From positions 69,679,376 through 69,743,375 of the forward strand of contig OZ024890.1 in NCBI GenBank assembly GCA_964017195.1: DNA of 64,000 bases. The letters run 5' to 3'. The notes beneath the pieces were generated by a model. The model made no database searches and was not told the origin of the DNA. It saw nothing but the letters and a program-made list of their open reading frames with translations. Positions 37,741 to 49,116 of this stretch are shown here, one piece after another. The stretch is from Siderastrea radians (lineage: Eukaryota > Cnidaria > Anthozoa > Scleractinia > Rhizangiidae). The translations under genes were made by a program, and so were the position numbers. Position 1 is the stretch's first letter. Each line of letters begins with the position of its first letter.

Positions 37741-38312
37741 GCAACGCAGAATGGCAAAAACGACGCCGAACAAGAAACAACTCTACTTTGTTAACTCTCC
37801 GATCAGAAAGACCAGGAAGCCCACTATGTCTGCGAGCTGATACTTGTGGCCGCTTCCTTCAAAACACTTGCCAGTGAACGGGCTACACTGAAACGCCACA
37901 TTTCACAGATCTAATTTAGCCGCTGGATGAAGTGCTTGTAGGAATTCCAACCCACCAATTATCGAAAGCAGCCATTTGCAGAAGGAAAGGAGTAAAGGAT
38001 TGAGTAATCGAATTTTCCCGCCCTGGTCAAAATATTTATGAAATCTAACCCCTTTAGAATTGTCAAAAGAGCCCTATGGAAACACTGCGGGAGTGAAACC
38101 GCAAGCCGAATACCATGACGTCACTCCATAGCAACCAGACCTTGCGAATTTTTAAACTTCCGGTTCTCTCTGGCTCGTGATATCTTGTCGTTTTTTCTCC
38201 GCGAACACGCTACCTGTAGAAACCACATATTGCATCGAAATGATATTCGTTAGCTATATAATACAACCTAACATCAATCGAGCAGAGCGGTAAAGCGCTT
38301 TCAAAAGTTTCT
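37741..38312. other. No recognised gene; upstream of the PA14 gene
   Basis: A 29-codon frame (MAKTTPNKKQLYFVNSPIRK...) at 37751 is too short to judge. The rest is probably promoter and 5' untranslated sequence of the gene at 38313. Confidence 0.3.
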
Positions 38313-39437
38313 TTGAAAATGAAAACGTCGCCTTTTAGGCGGATTTGTGTGCCCCGAAGACGTTTTCTCAACGGAAGATTTGCCCTTGGTGTATTGTTGC
38401 CAAGTGTTCCTTTCGTGATGTATCTAATGTTTTTCGCTCCTCCTGAAAGCACACATACCAGAAAACTGGTTTCGACAAATGATATGGAAGATCGTCCTTT
38501 TGCAATGAGTGAATGGACAGAGAACAACGCCAACCAGCGACTGCAACCTCAGGCAACGATATCCACCTCTTCCTTGTCTAGAGGTTTGTTGAATGTTCAT
38601 ACGTGGTCTGACATGTGTGGAGGAGACGTCAATATTTTACGAAATTGGCCCCATTTTCCTTACTTTCCAGACAAGCGTTCTTTTGTTTCGGATTTTCATA
38701 GAACTCAAGACAACGAAACGCAGAATAACGGCGAAAGATGTTTTGGGTTTATTCATCCTGAGAAAAGCGGCCAATACAAGTTTGCTATCACATCAGACGA
38801 TTCATCTGAACTCTGGTTGAGTCTGAATGAAGACCCTGCTTCTAGTAAGATGATTGTGCGAGTTTATTCTCCTGATCGAACTGCTTGGACTCTAGAAGGA
38901 GACTACAAGAAATATCCTGAACAAATATCTAAGGAAATCACTCTTCACGTCGGTAAGAAATATTTTGTTGAGACGTTGAGCAAACAAGGTTCTGGAAACG
39001 CTCATGTGGCTGTATTGGTTTCACACTTCTTCAAAATCAACATTTGAAATTATCTCCTCGAAGTATTTGTCAAGCTTTTCTGAAGAGCACAAAGACGAAT
39101 CTATTCCGCCACATGCGGGAAAAAAAGGCAACATTTCACCCAAAAGAAAGTGGAATTTGTATGACTTAAATCGTCTTCCGTTTATTAACAAGGAAGAGTA
39201 CATTAGCGCAATCCCAAGTTGTTCATACAGTCCGAGTTTCTTGGTTCGAAGAAAGTTCAAGCAGTTTGATGGCGTTGGGCTGACGAGCAACAGAGTGTCA
39301 AATGTGTTTCCCCAAGATGATACCGACATGATATCGAAATTCAGGTGGTCCCAACCCAATCCTGTTATCGACAAGAACAGATTTGAATCCATTGTCAACA
39401 AGTTTGTCAGTTCTTTGGGAACCAATCATAAAACGAG
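38313..39437 (+). pseudogene. PA14-domain, B4GALNT3/4-like glycosyltransferase, truncated 5' part
   Basis: Type II membrane protein start (MKMKTSPFRRICVPRRR, span about 23-41), then GLLNVHTWSDMCGGDVNILRNWPHFPYFPDKR and a PA14 lectin-like domain (about 90-240; HPEKSGQYKFAITSDDSSELWLS). The frame breaks by one base near 39033-39045. The continuation (STFEIISSKYLSSF..., IPSCSYSPSFLVRRKFKQFDGVG) matches the linker that follows PA14 in vertebrate B4GALNT3/4. It ends at ACGAG|GTAAGC. The catalytic glycosyltransferase exons are not found downstream, where repeats take over, so it is probably a broken duplicate. An indel error plus exons beyond recognition remain possible. Confidence 0.6.
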
Positions 39438-40345
39438 GTAAGCTATAAGGTAGTCACATTTTTCGGATGCTTGGATGTCTTGTTTCTAGTTGCGTTGCGT
39501 TGCGTTGCGTCGCTACGATTGCTGGATAGTGGTTTCCACATGATCGCAACGATACCTGAACCACTTTTTCAGCGATTCAAGCTATCATAGCGATTATATG
39601 GAAACCAGCCTTTAGGTTGGTATGTTAATTTGTACTGAGCTGGGTAGCAGACATGGCCGGAACAAACAATACCAGTTTATTTACGTCAAGCAACTACAAA
39701 TATTGCCTTCTCCGCTACCCAATTATACATCTTGGTAAAAGAGAGACAGCGTGAAGGCAAACTTAACATCTAAGATGTAGTTAATTATGCGTAAAATTGG
39801 TCAAAATTTTCATTCAGACGAGTTTAGTCCACATAACAAGACGCCAAATTCTTCTGATGTGGTTGAACAATTAATTTACATTGCAGTCTGGATATTTGTA
39901 TATAGGTGAAAGAATTCAATTTATATTGCATTCCCGCTTAAGAACCTCTCAAATAACACTACGCCTCTATAATGCAGTGAGTTTCCGTGAGCCAACTGTG
40001 GCCACAACTAACTGCCAAAATTCACGGCAGTGGGACTTCATTTATGACATCAATATGACTAAGTATCATTGCTCCAAGAGCGAATTTATGCTAGATCTAG
40101 AGATCTATGATTTATTAAAGGTAGTGGAGACTCGTGAGTGAGTGAACGTTTATTCCATATTAAAATAGTAGCTATATTCAGTACAATATTAAGTATTAAA
40201 AAACTATGGGAGAAAGCACTCCTCTTTTTGTTTAACTTATGGCCAGATGTCCGGCGCGTAAATACCTACCTATACAATAATAAAATAACTGTTAAAGAAA
40301 ATACAGAAAACATAACTTAAGTTATTCAAAAAATGTTTACAATTA
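39381..40345. repeat. Segmental duplication, copy 1
   Basis: Begins in the last exon of the PA14 gene (AACAGATTTGAATCCATTGT), contains a fold-back MITE-like piece (TGGTTTCCACATGATCGC ... GCGATTATATGGAAACCA, about 39530-39605) and a possible exon at 39887-40138 (SGYLYIGERIQFILHSRL...). Its counterpart is at 40459-43525. Confidence 0.75.
39887..40141 (+). other. Possible further exon of the PA14 gene
   Basis: After TTGCAG a frame reads SGYLYIGERIQFILHSRLRTSQITLRLYNAVSF...WDFIYDINMTKYHCSKSEFMLDLEIYDLL. The beta-strand-like pattern fits a sugar-binding or linker region, but the phase does not match the preceding donor, and the second copy of the segment has degraded it. Confidence 0.3.
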
Positions 40346-40874
40346 GCATATGGCAATGCGTGACGAAAATGCTTCACGAAAGGGCGGTGAAATCACGAGT
40401 AAGTCTTGTAAACTTGAAGCAAGAATGGACTTACTTCAACACAACTGCTCAACCAAGCAAACGGATTTGAAGCCATTGTCAACAAGTTTCTCGGTTCTTT
40501 GCGTACCAATCATAAAACGAGGTAAGCTGTAAGTTAGTCACATTGTTCGGATGTTTGGATATCTGGTTTCTAGTTGCGTTGCGTTGCAATCGCTACGATT
40601 GCTGGATAGTGGTTTCCACATCATCGCAACGATTGCTGAACTTCTTTTTCGGCGATCTCAGCGATCATAGCGATTATATGGAAACCAGCCTTTAGGTTAG
40701 TTTATGTTAATTTGTACTGAGTTGGGCGACAGGTAGCACACCTGGCCGGAACAGACAAAACCAGTTTCTTTATGTGCATTAACTAGGAATATTATTGTTA
40801 TAAATATTGCTTTCCCCGCTACCCAGTTATACATCTTGGTAAAAGAGAGACAGCGTGAAAGCAGACTTAACATA

Positions 40875-42721
40875 ATATATAGATTTAGCCAAGCCTAAAA
40901 GCGGAGCCGCGAAGGAATAAACTGGTGTTCGTTTCTCAAAAATAGTCCTGAAACTTTTCGGTCTGAAATACATTTCGGGGCTTTTTTTGGCTCGTTCGCT
41001 TTCGAAAAGTGTTTCTCAAAAAGCCTGAAAGTGTTCCGAATTGTACTTCCATATTTTGGGGATCTGTTCTGTAAAACCAAGCTCGAAAGGTCGTTCTAGA
41101 GGCTGAGCACAGCTTGATTATTTTGCTCACGAGCCGTCTTGCTTGGTGTTTGCAATGTTTCTATATCCTGTCATTAACTGTGAAGCCTTGTCAAATCTCC
41201 TTGGTTTATTGGCTGTTCGCTTGAATGAACTTGAAACGGCGCTCATTTACAAAAACAAAATAAAAATTATTCGACTGTTTAAATGGGTTATCTTCATCGC
41301 GTTCGGATGTTAACAAATAACATGAACTGCCACTAAATAAAAATATTAGTCTGGTCAAACTTTATACTGACGTTTCACCGGCATTTTACTGGGATTACTC
41401 GAAATAAAGGATCTGGGAGCTTCGAAGCACTTGTAATAAACTTATCGAAGAAATGTCGCGTAGGTTTTAGCAGCCGCGAAAAAATTCAAGCACTTTGAGG
41501 AACACACATTACTTACGGGATAAAATAGCTTTAAACTCAAAACTGCTTCGCTTATATTTCGTTCTCTAACTTGAGACCATCGAGATTGAAAACAAACGAA
41601 CAAACACCGTCCAAACATTCTTAACTCTGTTGCATAAGTTTTGCGGCTGCAAATTGTCTGAAATGCGAGCGCTTTAAAAAAGTGCACCGAACTAGTTTTG
41701 GAAGCTTTTCGGGCATAATAGGTTTAAACCGACAACTGCTTCGCTTAAAAGATTATTACTATTGAAAACTTCTAGGACAAGAAAATCGACAGTTGCACAA
41801 AGAGATGGACCGGACGGTGAAAATTGAAAGCAAAGCTTGTGCAGTTGTCTTGCGGCTGTGCTTAGACCTACTGTTATGAATGAACAAACACAAAATAATG
41901 GACAGAGAAATCATTTTTGAAAAATATTTATTCGAAAACCCCTATGTTTATACTTAAATGCAATTCGCGTTACACTTCAAAAATCGTAGGTCGGTCCACG
42001 CGAGTGAAATCGGCTCAGCATGGCAAAATATTCAAGAATCTGTCACAAATCTGAGCGCGTTTTCTAATATTTTTTTAAAGTCAAAAGTAAATAACACATT
42101 TCTAATGGCATAAATCAAATTTACATTTCAAAACGTAATTTATTTCATCGTAATACTCGAAATCATGTACCTTAGACCTTTTAAAAACTTCACTTACTCG
42201 GTTGTGTTTCAGAAGAGGGCAAACTCTCCGCCGTGAAGAAAACAAAGCGATGAAGTCCTTTGAATGCAGCTTTCGTAACTTGAACTTTTCGCCTTCTACC
42301 AGTATTCTTTTGAACTTTTTCTTTCCATTTATATATATTAGATGTTTTTTGTCAAGTATAAAACTTCATTACTCTCGAGCAATCGTTAAACGCTAAAGAA
42401 GTTTAAGCTTTTAAAGAAACCTCTTTTTCAAAAGCGACGATGGTCATACGATTTCCCGCCAAGAAAAATGCCGGTTGCCCTAAAGCACCGTGCATTTCCC
42501 ACCAAGAAAAGATGTCATTCTCTGCCCCCGTCGGGTTGTCTTGGGACTCCCCTCCCCCTCCCACAGAGTGTGTGGACGGACGGACGTACGGATGTACGAA
42601 CGTACGGACGGACGGTCACATGACTATTACGTCACAACCAAAATTTCTCGGATTGATAGGTTACCATATTTCCTTAGCAATGGAGCTCCGCTGGCGGGGT
42701 TTGCCCGCAGGCTCCGCTATA
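40875..42721 (+). mobile_element. GCGGAGC-ended repeat family, copy A
   Basis: Starts ATATATAGATTTAGCCAAGC..., ends in a hairpin GGCGGGGTTTGCCCGC followed by GGCTCCGCTATA. (GGAC)n runs lie near 42570-42615. The boundary is proved by the uninterrupted copy-1 duplication. Subterminal AGCGGAGCC is inverted at both ends. Non-autonomous, no coding capacity; superfamily unknown. Confidence 0.7.
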
Positions 42722-42903
42722 GATCTAGTTCATTATCATTCAGACGAGTTTAGTGGATCCCGGCATAACAAGACGCAAAATTCTTCCGATGTGGTCGAAC
42801 AATTAACTTACATTGCAGTCTGCTGGATATTTGCATATAGAAAAGCAAATCAAAATAACATCTCAAATAACACTACGCCTCTATAATGTAATGAGTTACC
42901 GTA

Positions 42904-43195
42904 AAGGTGCGTTTACACTTGCGATTTTTTGTGCAATGTTTGTCGCGCTCTCCAATGCAACTTTTGTCGCAAGTGTAAACTAGCAGCGATTTCGCTGCGA
43001 TTCCAGTGCGATATTTGCTGCAATTTCCCCCAAATCGCCGGCAAGTTGCATCAAGTTTCGAAAATGTTCGAAACCTCTGCGATATCGCGGCGACAGATCG
43101 CACAGAAATCGTCGCTAGTTTACACTTGCAATTTTTATCGCGAGCTCGAGCGCGACAAAAACTGGACTGAAATTAAAAGTGCGAAAAAACTTGCC
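42904..43195. mobile_element. About 290-bp insertion with inverted ends (MITE-like)
   Basis: Present in duplication copy 2 and absent from copy 1. Left GTGCGTTTACACTTGCGATTTTT and right end AGTTTACACTTGCAATTTTTATCGCG...CGACAAAAACTGG are related; repeated TTTACACTTGC and GCGAT motifs. A similar sequence lies near 59850-59960. Confidence 0.55.
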
Positions 43196-43522
43196 CAATT
43201 GCTGCCACAACTAACTTTCAAAATTCACAGACTATCATTGCTCCAACAGCGAATTTATGCTAGAGATCAATGATTTATTAAACGTACTGGAGACTCGTGA
43301 ATGGGTGGACGTTTATTCCCCATTTAATAGTAGCTACATTGAGTACAATATCAAGTATTAAAAACAATAGGAGAAAGCACTCCTCTTTTTTATTAACTTA
43401 TGGCCAGATGTCCGGCGCGTGAATACCTACCTATACATTAATAAAATAACTGCTAAAGAAAATACAGAAAACATAGCCTTATTTATTAAAGTTATTAAAA
43501 AATTTATACAACTAGCATATAA

Positions 43523-43571
43523 AATGTTGAAGGGTCGAGTCCATTAAAATGGACTCGACCCTTCAACATTT
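43523..43571. repeat. Near-perfect palindrome at a LINE end
   Basis: AATGTTGAAGGGTCGAGTCC and its complement flank a few bases. The right arm is the start of the LINE fragment that follows, so the left arm is an inverted scrap of the same element. Confidence 0.85.
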
Positions 43572-43761
43572 TTTTATGTTTGCACACGATTTTCGTCGCT
43601 TAAGAGCTAACCACCGTTTCAAACTTAAGTCTGAATCCGCAACTCTAAATAGTTTTAATTTATGCATAATCGCTGCATGGAATAATTTACGAAAAGAAAT
43701 CGCCGAGGCAGAAAATTTGAACATTTTTAATAAGAGACTCAGACGTTATCTATCCTCGTGA
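43549..43761 (+). mobile_element. LINE reverse-transcriptase C-terminal fragment
   Basis: 70 codons: HFFMFAHDFRRLRANHRFKLKSESATLNSFNLCIIAAWNNLRKEIAEAENLNIFNKRLRRYL. The pattern 'SF...AWN.L..EI..A..L..F...L..YL' is the extreme C-terminus of CR1/L2-like LINE proteins. 5'-truncated. Confidence 0.6.
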
Positions 43762-43769
43762 ACATTAGG

Positions 43770-46584
43770 TTATTCAAGTCTGTGTGTATAACTGTATATA
43801 TTTATAGTTTGAAATGCGATGTATATAGAAAATTTACTGCATTGTCGAAATTATATACAATCATCGCCTTTTACACTTTGCTTAAACCGTCTCTTTCGTT
43901 TACAAACAAAACGACTTGTCTGCTATACCGCGGACTTTATATCGCTAGTAAGCCAGCAATGTTCGAGGAAAAGAGGTCTGTGAATAGGCTATACGTCGGC
44001 CACAGTCAACCGTATATACCTACATCAACAACGAAAACAGGTAATTAAGGCCATTTCACATTGTGGTTCAGGTCGTTCTTTATTATCTTTGGTAGACAGC
44101 TAGGCGACAATATTTAAATCACCCCTTTAAGGCAAGTTGAAACTATTGTTTAATAATTTTCACTTCTTAAACTTTTAAAGGCTAAGATTCCTGGAATCGT
44201 AATTAATGAGCGACGGAGCCAAATATTTGAAGAACCAGTTCAACATCAACTGCTTGTGCACCGTTGATTTGCGCAGTTTAACCCAGGCAAGTTTAAGCAA
44301 CTAAACTGGTTATTTCTCAGTACTAAGGTGAGATTTCTTCCAAGTTGATACGGCGGATATTTGTAGCTGAAGGGCTAGATTAGACAGTACAATTATACCC
44401 AAAAGCTCTGTTCTCAGCCTCTACCCGTTTTATTTTCTTGTTAACTTTCAAAATTTCGGCGTTCCTATTATATTGGAGCCTGGAACATGCTTTGAGCACG
44501 GAAGAAACTCAGTCATTGTAGACAACCACGACCTCAAGTCAAACTATGAAGTGTCGAAAAATACGGCACATGTATAGAGTATAAGTACTGTTTACCGCTT
44601 TCTAGGTTTATTAAGACGGACTTCAGTAGGGCGCCGTCTTTTAGTTCTGCAAGGTCACGATGAATGATTGATTGGAGTAGGGACGAAAGAGGGCTTATGT
44701 GTTGACATTGGTTTTCTTGGGGACATGGCTAGGTTATTGCAATGCCTTCACCACCCTTATATTTGTAGGTTTTGGGGGACATTAGAAAGAGTTTGTTAGT
44801 CGATTAAAATGTTTTGAAAAATGGTCGCCCGACTGGAACGAAAGGAACGTTCAAAGGACCGAATTAATTTTTCCAGGCCAGAATAAAGAATTTTCCCGGC
44901 TCAAAGAGAAGGCTTATCCGAATGTCGGCAACTGATAAAGGAGGGATATATTTCGGGCCTTGGAGTTCCTGACGCTTTTTCTAGCCTTTTCTGGATGAAG
45001 CAGGGAGGTAAATTACACGTATAACGATGGGCTTATTTTGTTATGACCGTGTAATTGAAACATCCGTCATTGGGCTCACAAAGAATGTGGCAAATTATTT
45101 CATGCATTTGAAATCTAGCTCATACAAAGAGGGAACAAAAACGTTAGAAGCCACACTGGGTAAATTTTGTCGAATCAAAACATTTAGGGGTGAAAACAAG
45201 CTTAGTCTTGAATAAAATGCAAAAGACTCGATTTAAAAGAGAAACCTCTAACTCCGGGCGTTTAGCTCAAGATCAACTTACGGCAAGTAGTCACGCAAAC
45301 ATACACGCAACGCAATTTTACAAAACGCATGCCATTTATTACTGCATTGCAAAATACTGAAAATGCAAAGGTTGTAGGATAATTCAAAGGTTGAATTCTA
45401 GCATCTACGGTTTGGTATTAAATTTTTGCTGCGGAAGTTTCATTTTTGCGATATTATGTTTTCAATTTCCAAAGCACACCCCGCAAAATCTAATTATAAT
45501 ACCCAATAGAAAAAAAATCCATGAATCTAGGTATAAGGGGCTCGTCTTTAAAGTGCCTATGAACTATAAATTTTTCTCCTAAATATGATAGTTTATGACT
45601 CCCTCAGTCTAAATATGTTAGTTTTGCTGAGTAGAACCCTTTGCATGGGATATTTTTCCAGCCGCAAAGTTCGAATTCGGCACCCGAAACGGTGTCTCCA
45701 TTTTGCGTTCTTCAAAAACGATCGCATTACAACGCTGTGACGTCACAAATCGCGCAGAAGACAAGAGTGTTATGGCTGACAAGAGCGTTTGCAGAATAGA
45801 AATTACTTTGGAGTGACTCATGGGCCCAGGATTGTAAGCTACAAGGGCAGGATTCGCACAGTGAGAGCATGTGTGTGTCGTTGCTCAAAAGGAAACGAAT
45901 CAAGGAGAGAAGCGGACTCATTTGAACGGTGTTCGACTCGGTAAGAATTCGATTCGACCCGCATTACAGAGCCACTTCTCGAAAAAGCCGCAGCAGTTGA
46001 ATGTCGCGTCAATATATGTAACTTCTGCCACTGTTGGATTAGTTCTACCAGTGGCAATTGTCACAATTCAAGATTAAAGAAGGTTTTCAATATTTGGTCC
46101 ACAAAACTATTGCTGTATGCATCTGTGATCTGTCCACTATTACCTAAAAGCATCCAAGATCTACAACTCATAACTGTGTTACAAAGTTTTGTTTACATTT
46201 CCGTTTTTCTGGAAACCACATGCAATACGTTTCTCAAACTGCTTGTTCACCATAGAGTTTGAAGGGATAACAATGAACGGAACTGTCTTGACCGACGACG
46301 AGACAAGACGTTTTAGTTAATCAGAGATAGCTATAGGAATATTTATAAATCCCTCGTGTACAACATGTTTCGTCAAATACAAGGAAGCAGTTCAGTTCAG
46401 CATTGATAATTTTTATTGCAAGTCACTCTGCTTCCACTGTATTTGATTTATATGGTCCTCTTTTAAATTAAAAAAACTCCACACATTTCAAGCAGATTTG
46501 TGCCTCTCTTCTTGTTGTCCCTCCTCCTGTTATCTCAAGAGGACCATATAATAGGAAATTTCACATATCGCACGTAACACGGTA
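43770..46584. other. 2.8 kb without a recognised gene
   Basis: Only short frames. One 96-codon frame (43758-44048) ends at a possible GTAATT donor but has no domain. A 13-bp inverted pair (ATATGGTCCTCTT, 46451 and 46542) marks a possible small MITE. Confidence 0.4.
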
Positions 46585-48258
46585 ATATATAGATTTAGCC
46601 AAGCCTAAAAGGGGAGCCGCCTAGGAATAAACTGGTGCTCGTTTCTCAAAAATAATCCTAAAACTTTTCGGTCTGAAATATATTTCGGGGCTTTCTTTGG
46701 CTCGTTCGCTTTCGAAAAGTGTTTCTCAAAAAGCCCGAAAGGTGTTCCGAATTGTGCTCCAATATTTTGAGGATCTGCTCTGTAAAACCAAGCTCGAAAG
46801 GTCATTCTAGAGGCTGAGCACAGCTGATTTTTTTTTTTCGGGCATCAAACTGAGCACATATTTTACTCAGGAGCCGTCTTGCTGGGTTTTTGCAATGTTT
46901 CCATATCCTGTCATTAACTGTCAAGGCTTGTCAAATCTCCTTGGATTATTGGTCGCTTGAATGAACTTGAAACGGCGCCCATTTTCAACAACAAAACAAA
47001 ACTTATTCTGAAGTATTAATAAAATGGGTTATCTTCATCGCGTTCGGATGTTCAGTTAACAACTAACATGAACTGCCACTATTAGTCTGGTCAAAAATTT
47101 ATACCATCAAGATTGAAAACAAACAAACACAAAACACGCTTTAAATTATGGCATAAGTTTTGCGGATGCGAAGTAAGCCTATATAAAGTTAGGCGCTTTG
47201 AGGAACGCAAAAAACTTTTTTCGGAAGGTTTTCGGATAAAATAGCTTTAAACCGACAACTGCTTCGCTTAAAAGATTATTACTATTGAAAACTTCCAGGA
47301 CAAGAAAATCGACAATTGCAATTGCACAAACCGACCCGACAGTTGAAATTGAAAGCAATTATTCGCCGTAAGTGATGCTTGTGCAGTTGCCTTGCGACTG
47401 TGCTTTGACCTACTCTTATGAATAAACAAACACAAAATAATAAACAGAGAAATCATTTTTGAAAAAGATTATTCGAAAACCGTAAAGGGTTTATACTTAA
47501 ATGCAATTCACGTTACACTTCCAGCACGCGGTGGGTCCGTCCACGCGGGTGAAATCGGCCTTGCATGGCAAAATATTCAAGACTAAATCTGTCACAAATC
47601 TGAGCTCGTTTTCCAATAGTTTTTTAAAGTCAAAAGTAAATGACACATTTCTAATGACATAAATTAAATTTTCATTTCAAAATGTAATTTCTTTGACCGT
47701 AATACTCAAAATCATGCACCTTAAACCCTTTAAAAACTTCACTTATCCGGTTGTGTTTCAGAACAAGGCAAGCTCTCCGCCGTAAAGAAAACAAAGCGAT
47801 AAAGTCCTTTGAAGGCAGCTTTCGTAACTTGAACTTTTCGCCTTCTACCAGTATTCCTTTGAACTTTTTCTTTCCATTTATAGATATTAGATGCTTTTTT
47901 TCTCAAGTTTAAAACTACAGTACCGTCGAACAATCGTTTTACTAAATAAACTTTTAAAGCTTTTTAAAGAAACCTCTTTTTCAAAAACGACTGTGGTCAT
48001 GCGATTTCCTGCCAAGAAAAACGCTGTTGCCCAAAAGCTCTGCGCGATTTCCCGCCAAGAAAAGATGGCATTCTCCACCCCCGGTCGGGTTGTCTTGGGA
48101 CTTCCCTCCCCCTCCACCAGAGTCTGTACGGACGGACGGACGGACGGATGGACGGACGTACGCTGACGTCACAACCAAATTTTTTCGGATCGATAGGTTA
48201 CCAAATTTGCTTAGCAATGGAGCTCCGCTGGCGGGCTTTGCCCGCAGGCTCCGCTATA
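46585..48258 (+). mobile_element. GCGGAGC-ended repeat family, copy B
   Basis: Same ends, same order of internal blocks and same (GGAC)n run as copy A, 1,674 bp, with internal deletions. It lies in the same orientation. Confidence 0.75.
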
Positions 48259-48506
48259 ACTGACCCTTCTGCAACACAGTCTTGGGGATGTAGGTTTAAT
48301 TTGAATTTATGGCATGAATTAATTAATCATTTTTATTACTGAAGGGCAATGAAAATATGTAACCTTCATTTCCCATTATTTAATTTTGTGGCAGGCTTTG
48401 TATTGGAAATTCCTCACACACTGAATTGTCTTAGTCTCTTCTTGACTCATTCCCTGTACCCAATGGGCCTTTTCAATCTCGTTCGCCACCTTTAATTTGT
48501 TGCCCC

Positions 48507-48507
<1 letters not shown>

Positions 48508-48546
<39 letters not shown>

Positions 48547-48725
48547 GTAAAGAAGATCCTCGCAGTTATTAACGCAACTTATGCAGTTGCGAAAAGAAAG
48601 CCTGAAAAAAGTAGGCTTGCCGGGACTCGAACCGTGACCTCTACGATACCGGTGCAGCGCTCTAACCAATTGAGCTATCAAGCCAACTGGGAGCTGTTCA
48701 TTAAATTGGTTCGTAATATACCCGG
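48508..48725 (-). mobile_element. tRNA-derived SINE, copy 1
   Basis: On the minus strand a tRNA-like head (48683-48608) has the A box TAGCTCAATTGG and B box GGTTCGAGTCC, a clover-leaf-like acceptor GGCTTG/CAAGCC and an anticodon-loop CCGGTAT lacking the conserved T33. A body follows and then a (TTA)n tail at 48543-48508. A pol III-driven SINE rather than a working tRNA. Confidence 0.65.
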
Positions 48726-48789
48726 GAAAGATGAAGATGAAATTATTAATATATGAAATTCATATATTTGAACTGCGGAATGAAGAAAT

Positions 48790-49050
48790 AAATGTAAAGA
48801 AGATCCTAGCAGTTATTAACGCAACTTATGCAGTTGCCAAAAGAAAGCCTGAAAAAAGCAGGCTTGCCGGGATTCGAACCCTGACCTCTGCGATACCGGT
48901 GCAGCGCTCTAACTGAGCTATCAAGCCAACTGGGAGCTGGTCATTAAATTGGTTCGTAATATACCCGGGAAAGATGAGGATGAAAATAACTGCGAGGATC
49001 TTCTTTACATTTATTTCTTCATTCCGCAGTTCCAATATATGAATTTCATA
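48790..49050 (-). mobile_element. tRNA-derived SINE, copy 2, with inverted scrap
   Basis: A second head at 48931-48866 (B box GGTTCGAATCC; D arm shortened). The flank 48986-49050 is an inverted copy of 48760-48818, so the two SINEs sit in a small fold-back. (AAT)n follows at 49058-49112. Confidence 0.6.
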
Positions 49051-49060
49051 CATTCATAAT

Positions 49061-49112
<52 letters not shown>

Positions 49113-49116
<4 letters not shown>

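Larger units (their letters stand above)
40459..43525. repeat. Segmental duplication, copy 2, interrupted by two insertions
   Basis: Matches copy 1 in three pieces (40459-40874, 42722-42903, 43196-43525). The gaps are a 1.85 kb repeat element and a roughly 290 bp insertion, so both insertions postdate the duplication. Confidence 0.7.

Noticed and set aside
42440..48263. Arg/Thr-rich frames (DGRTDGRT...) in repeat copies A and B
   Set aside because: They translate the (GGAC)n microsatellite inside the repeat family and are not conserved as protein.
48608..48931. Two apparent tRNA genes on the minus strand
   Set aside because: A and B boxes are good, but T33 is missing, the anticodon stem is imperfect, one D arm is shortened, and both lie in repeated units with (TTA)n tails. 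SINE heads fit better.
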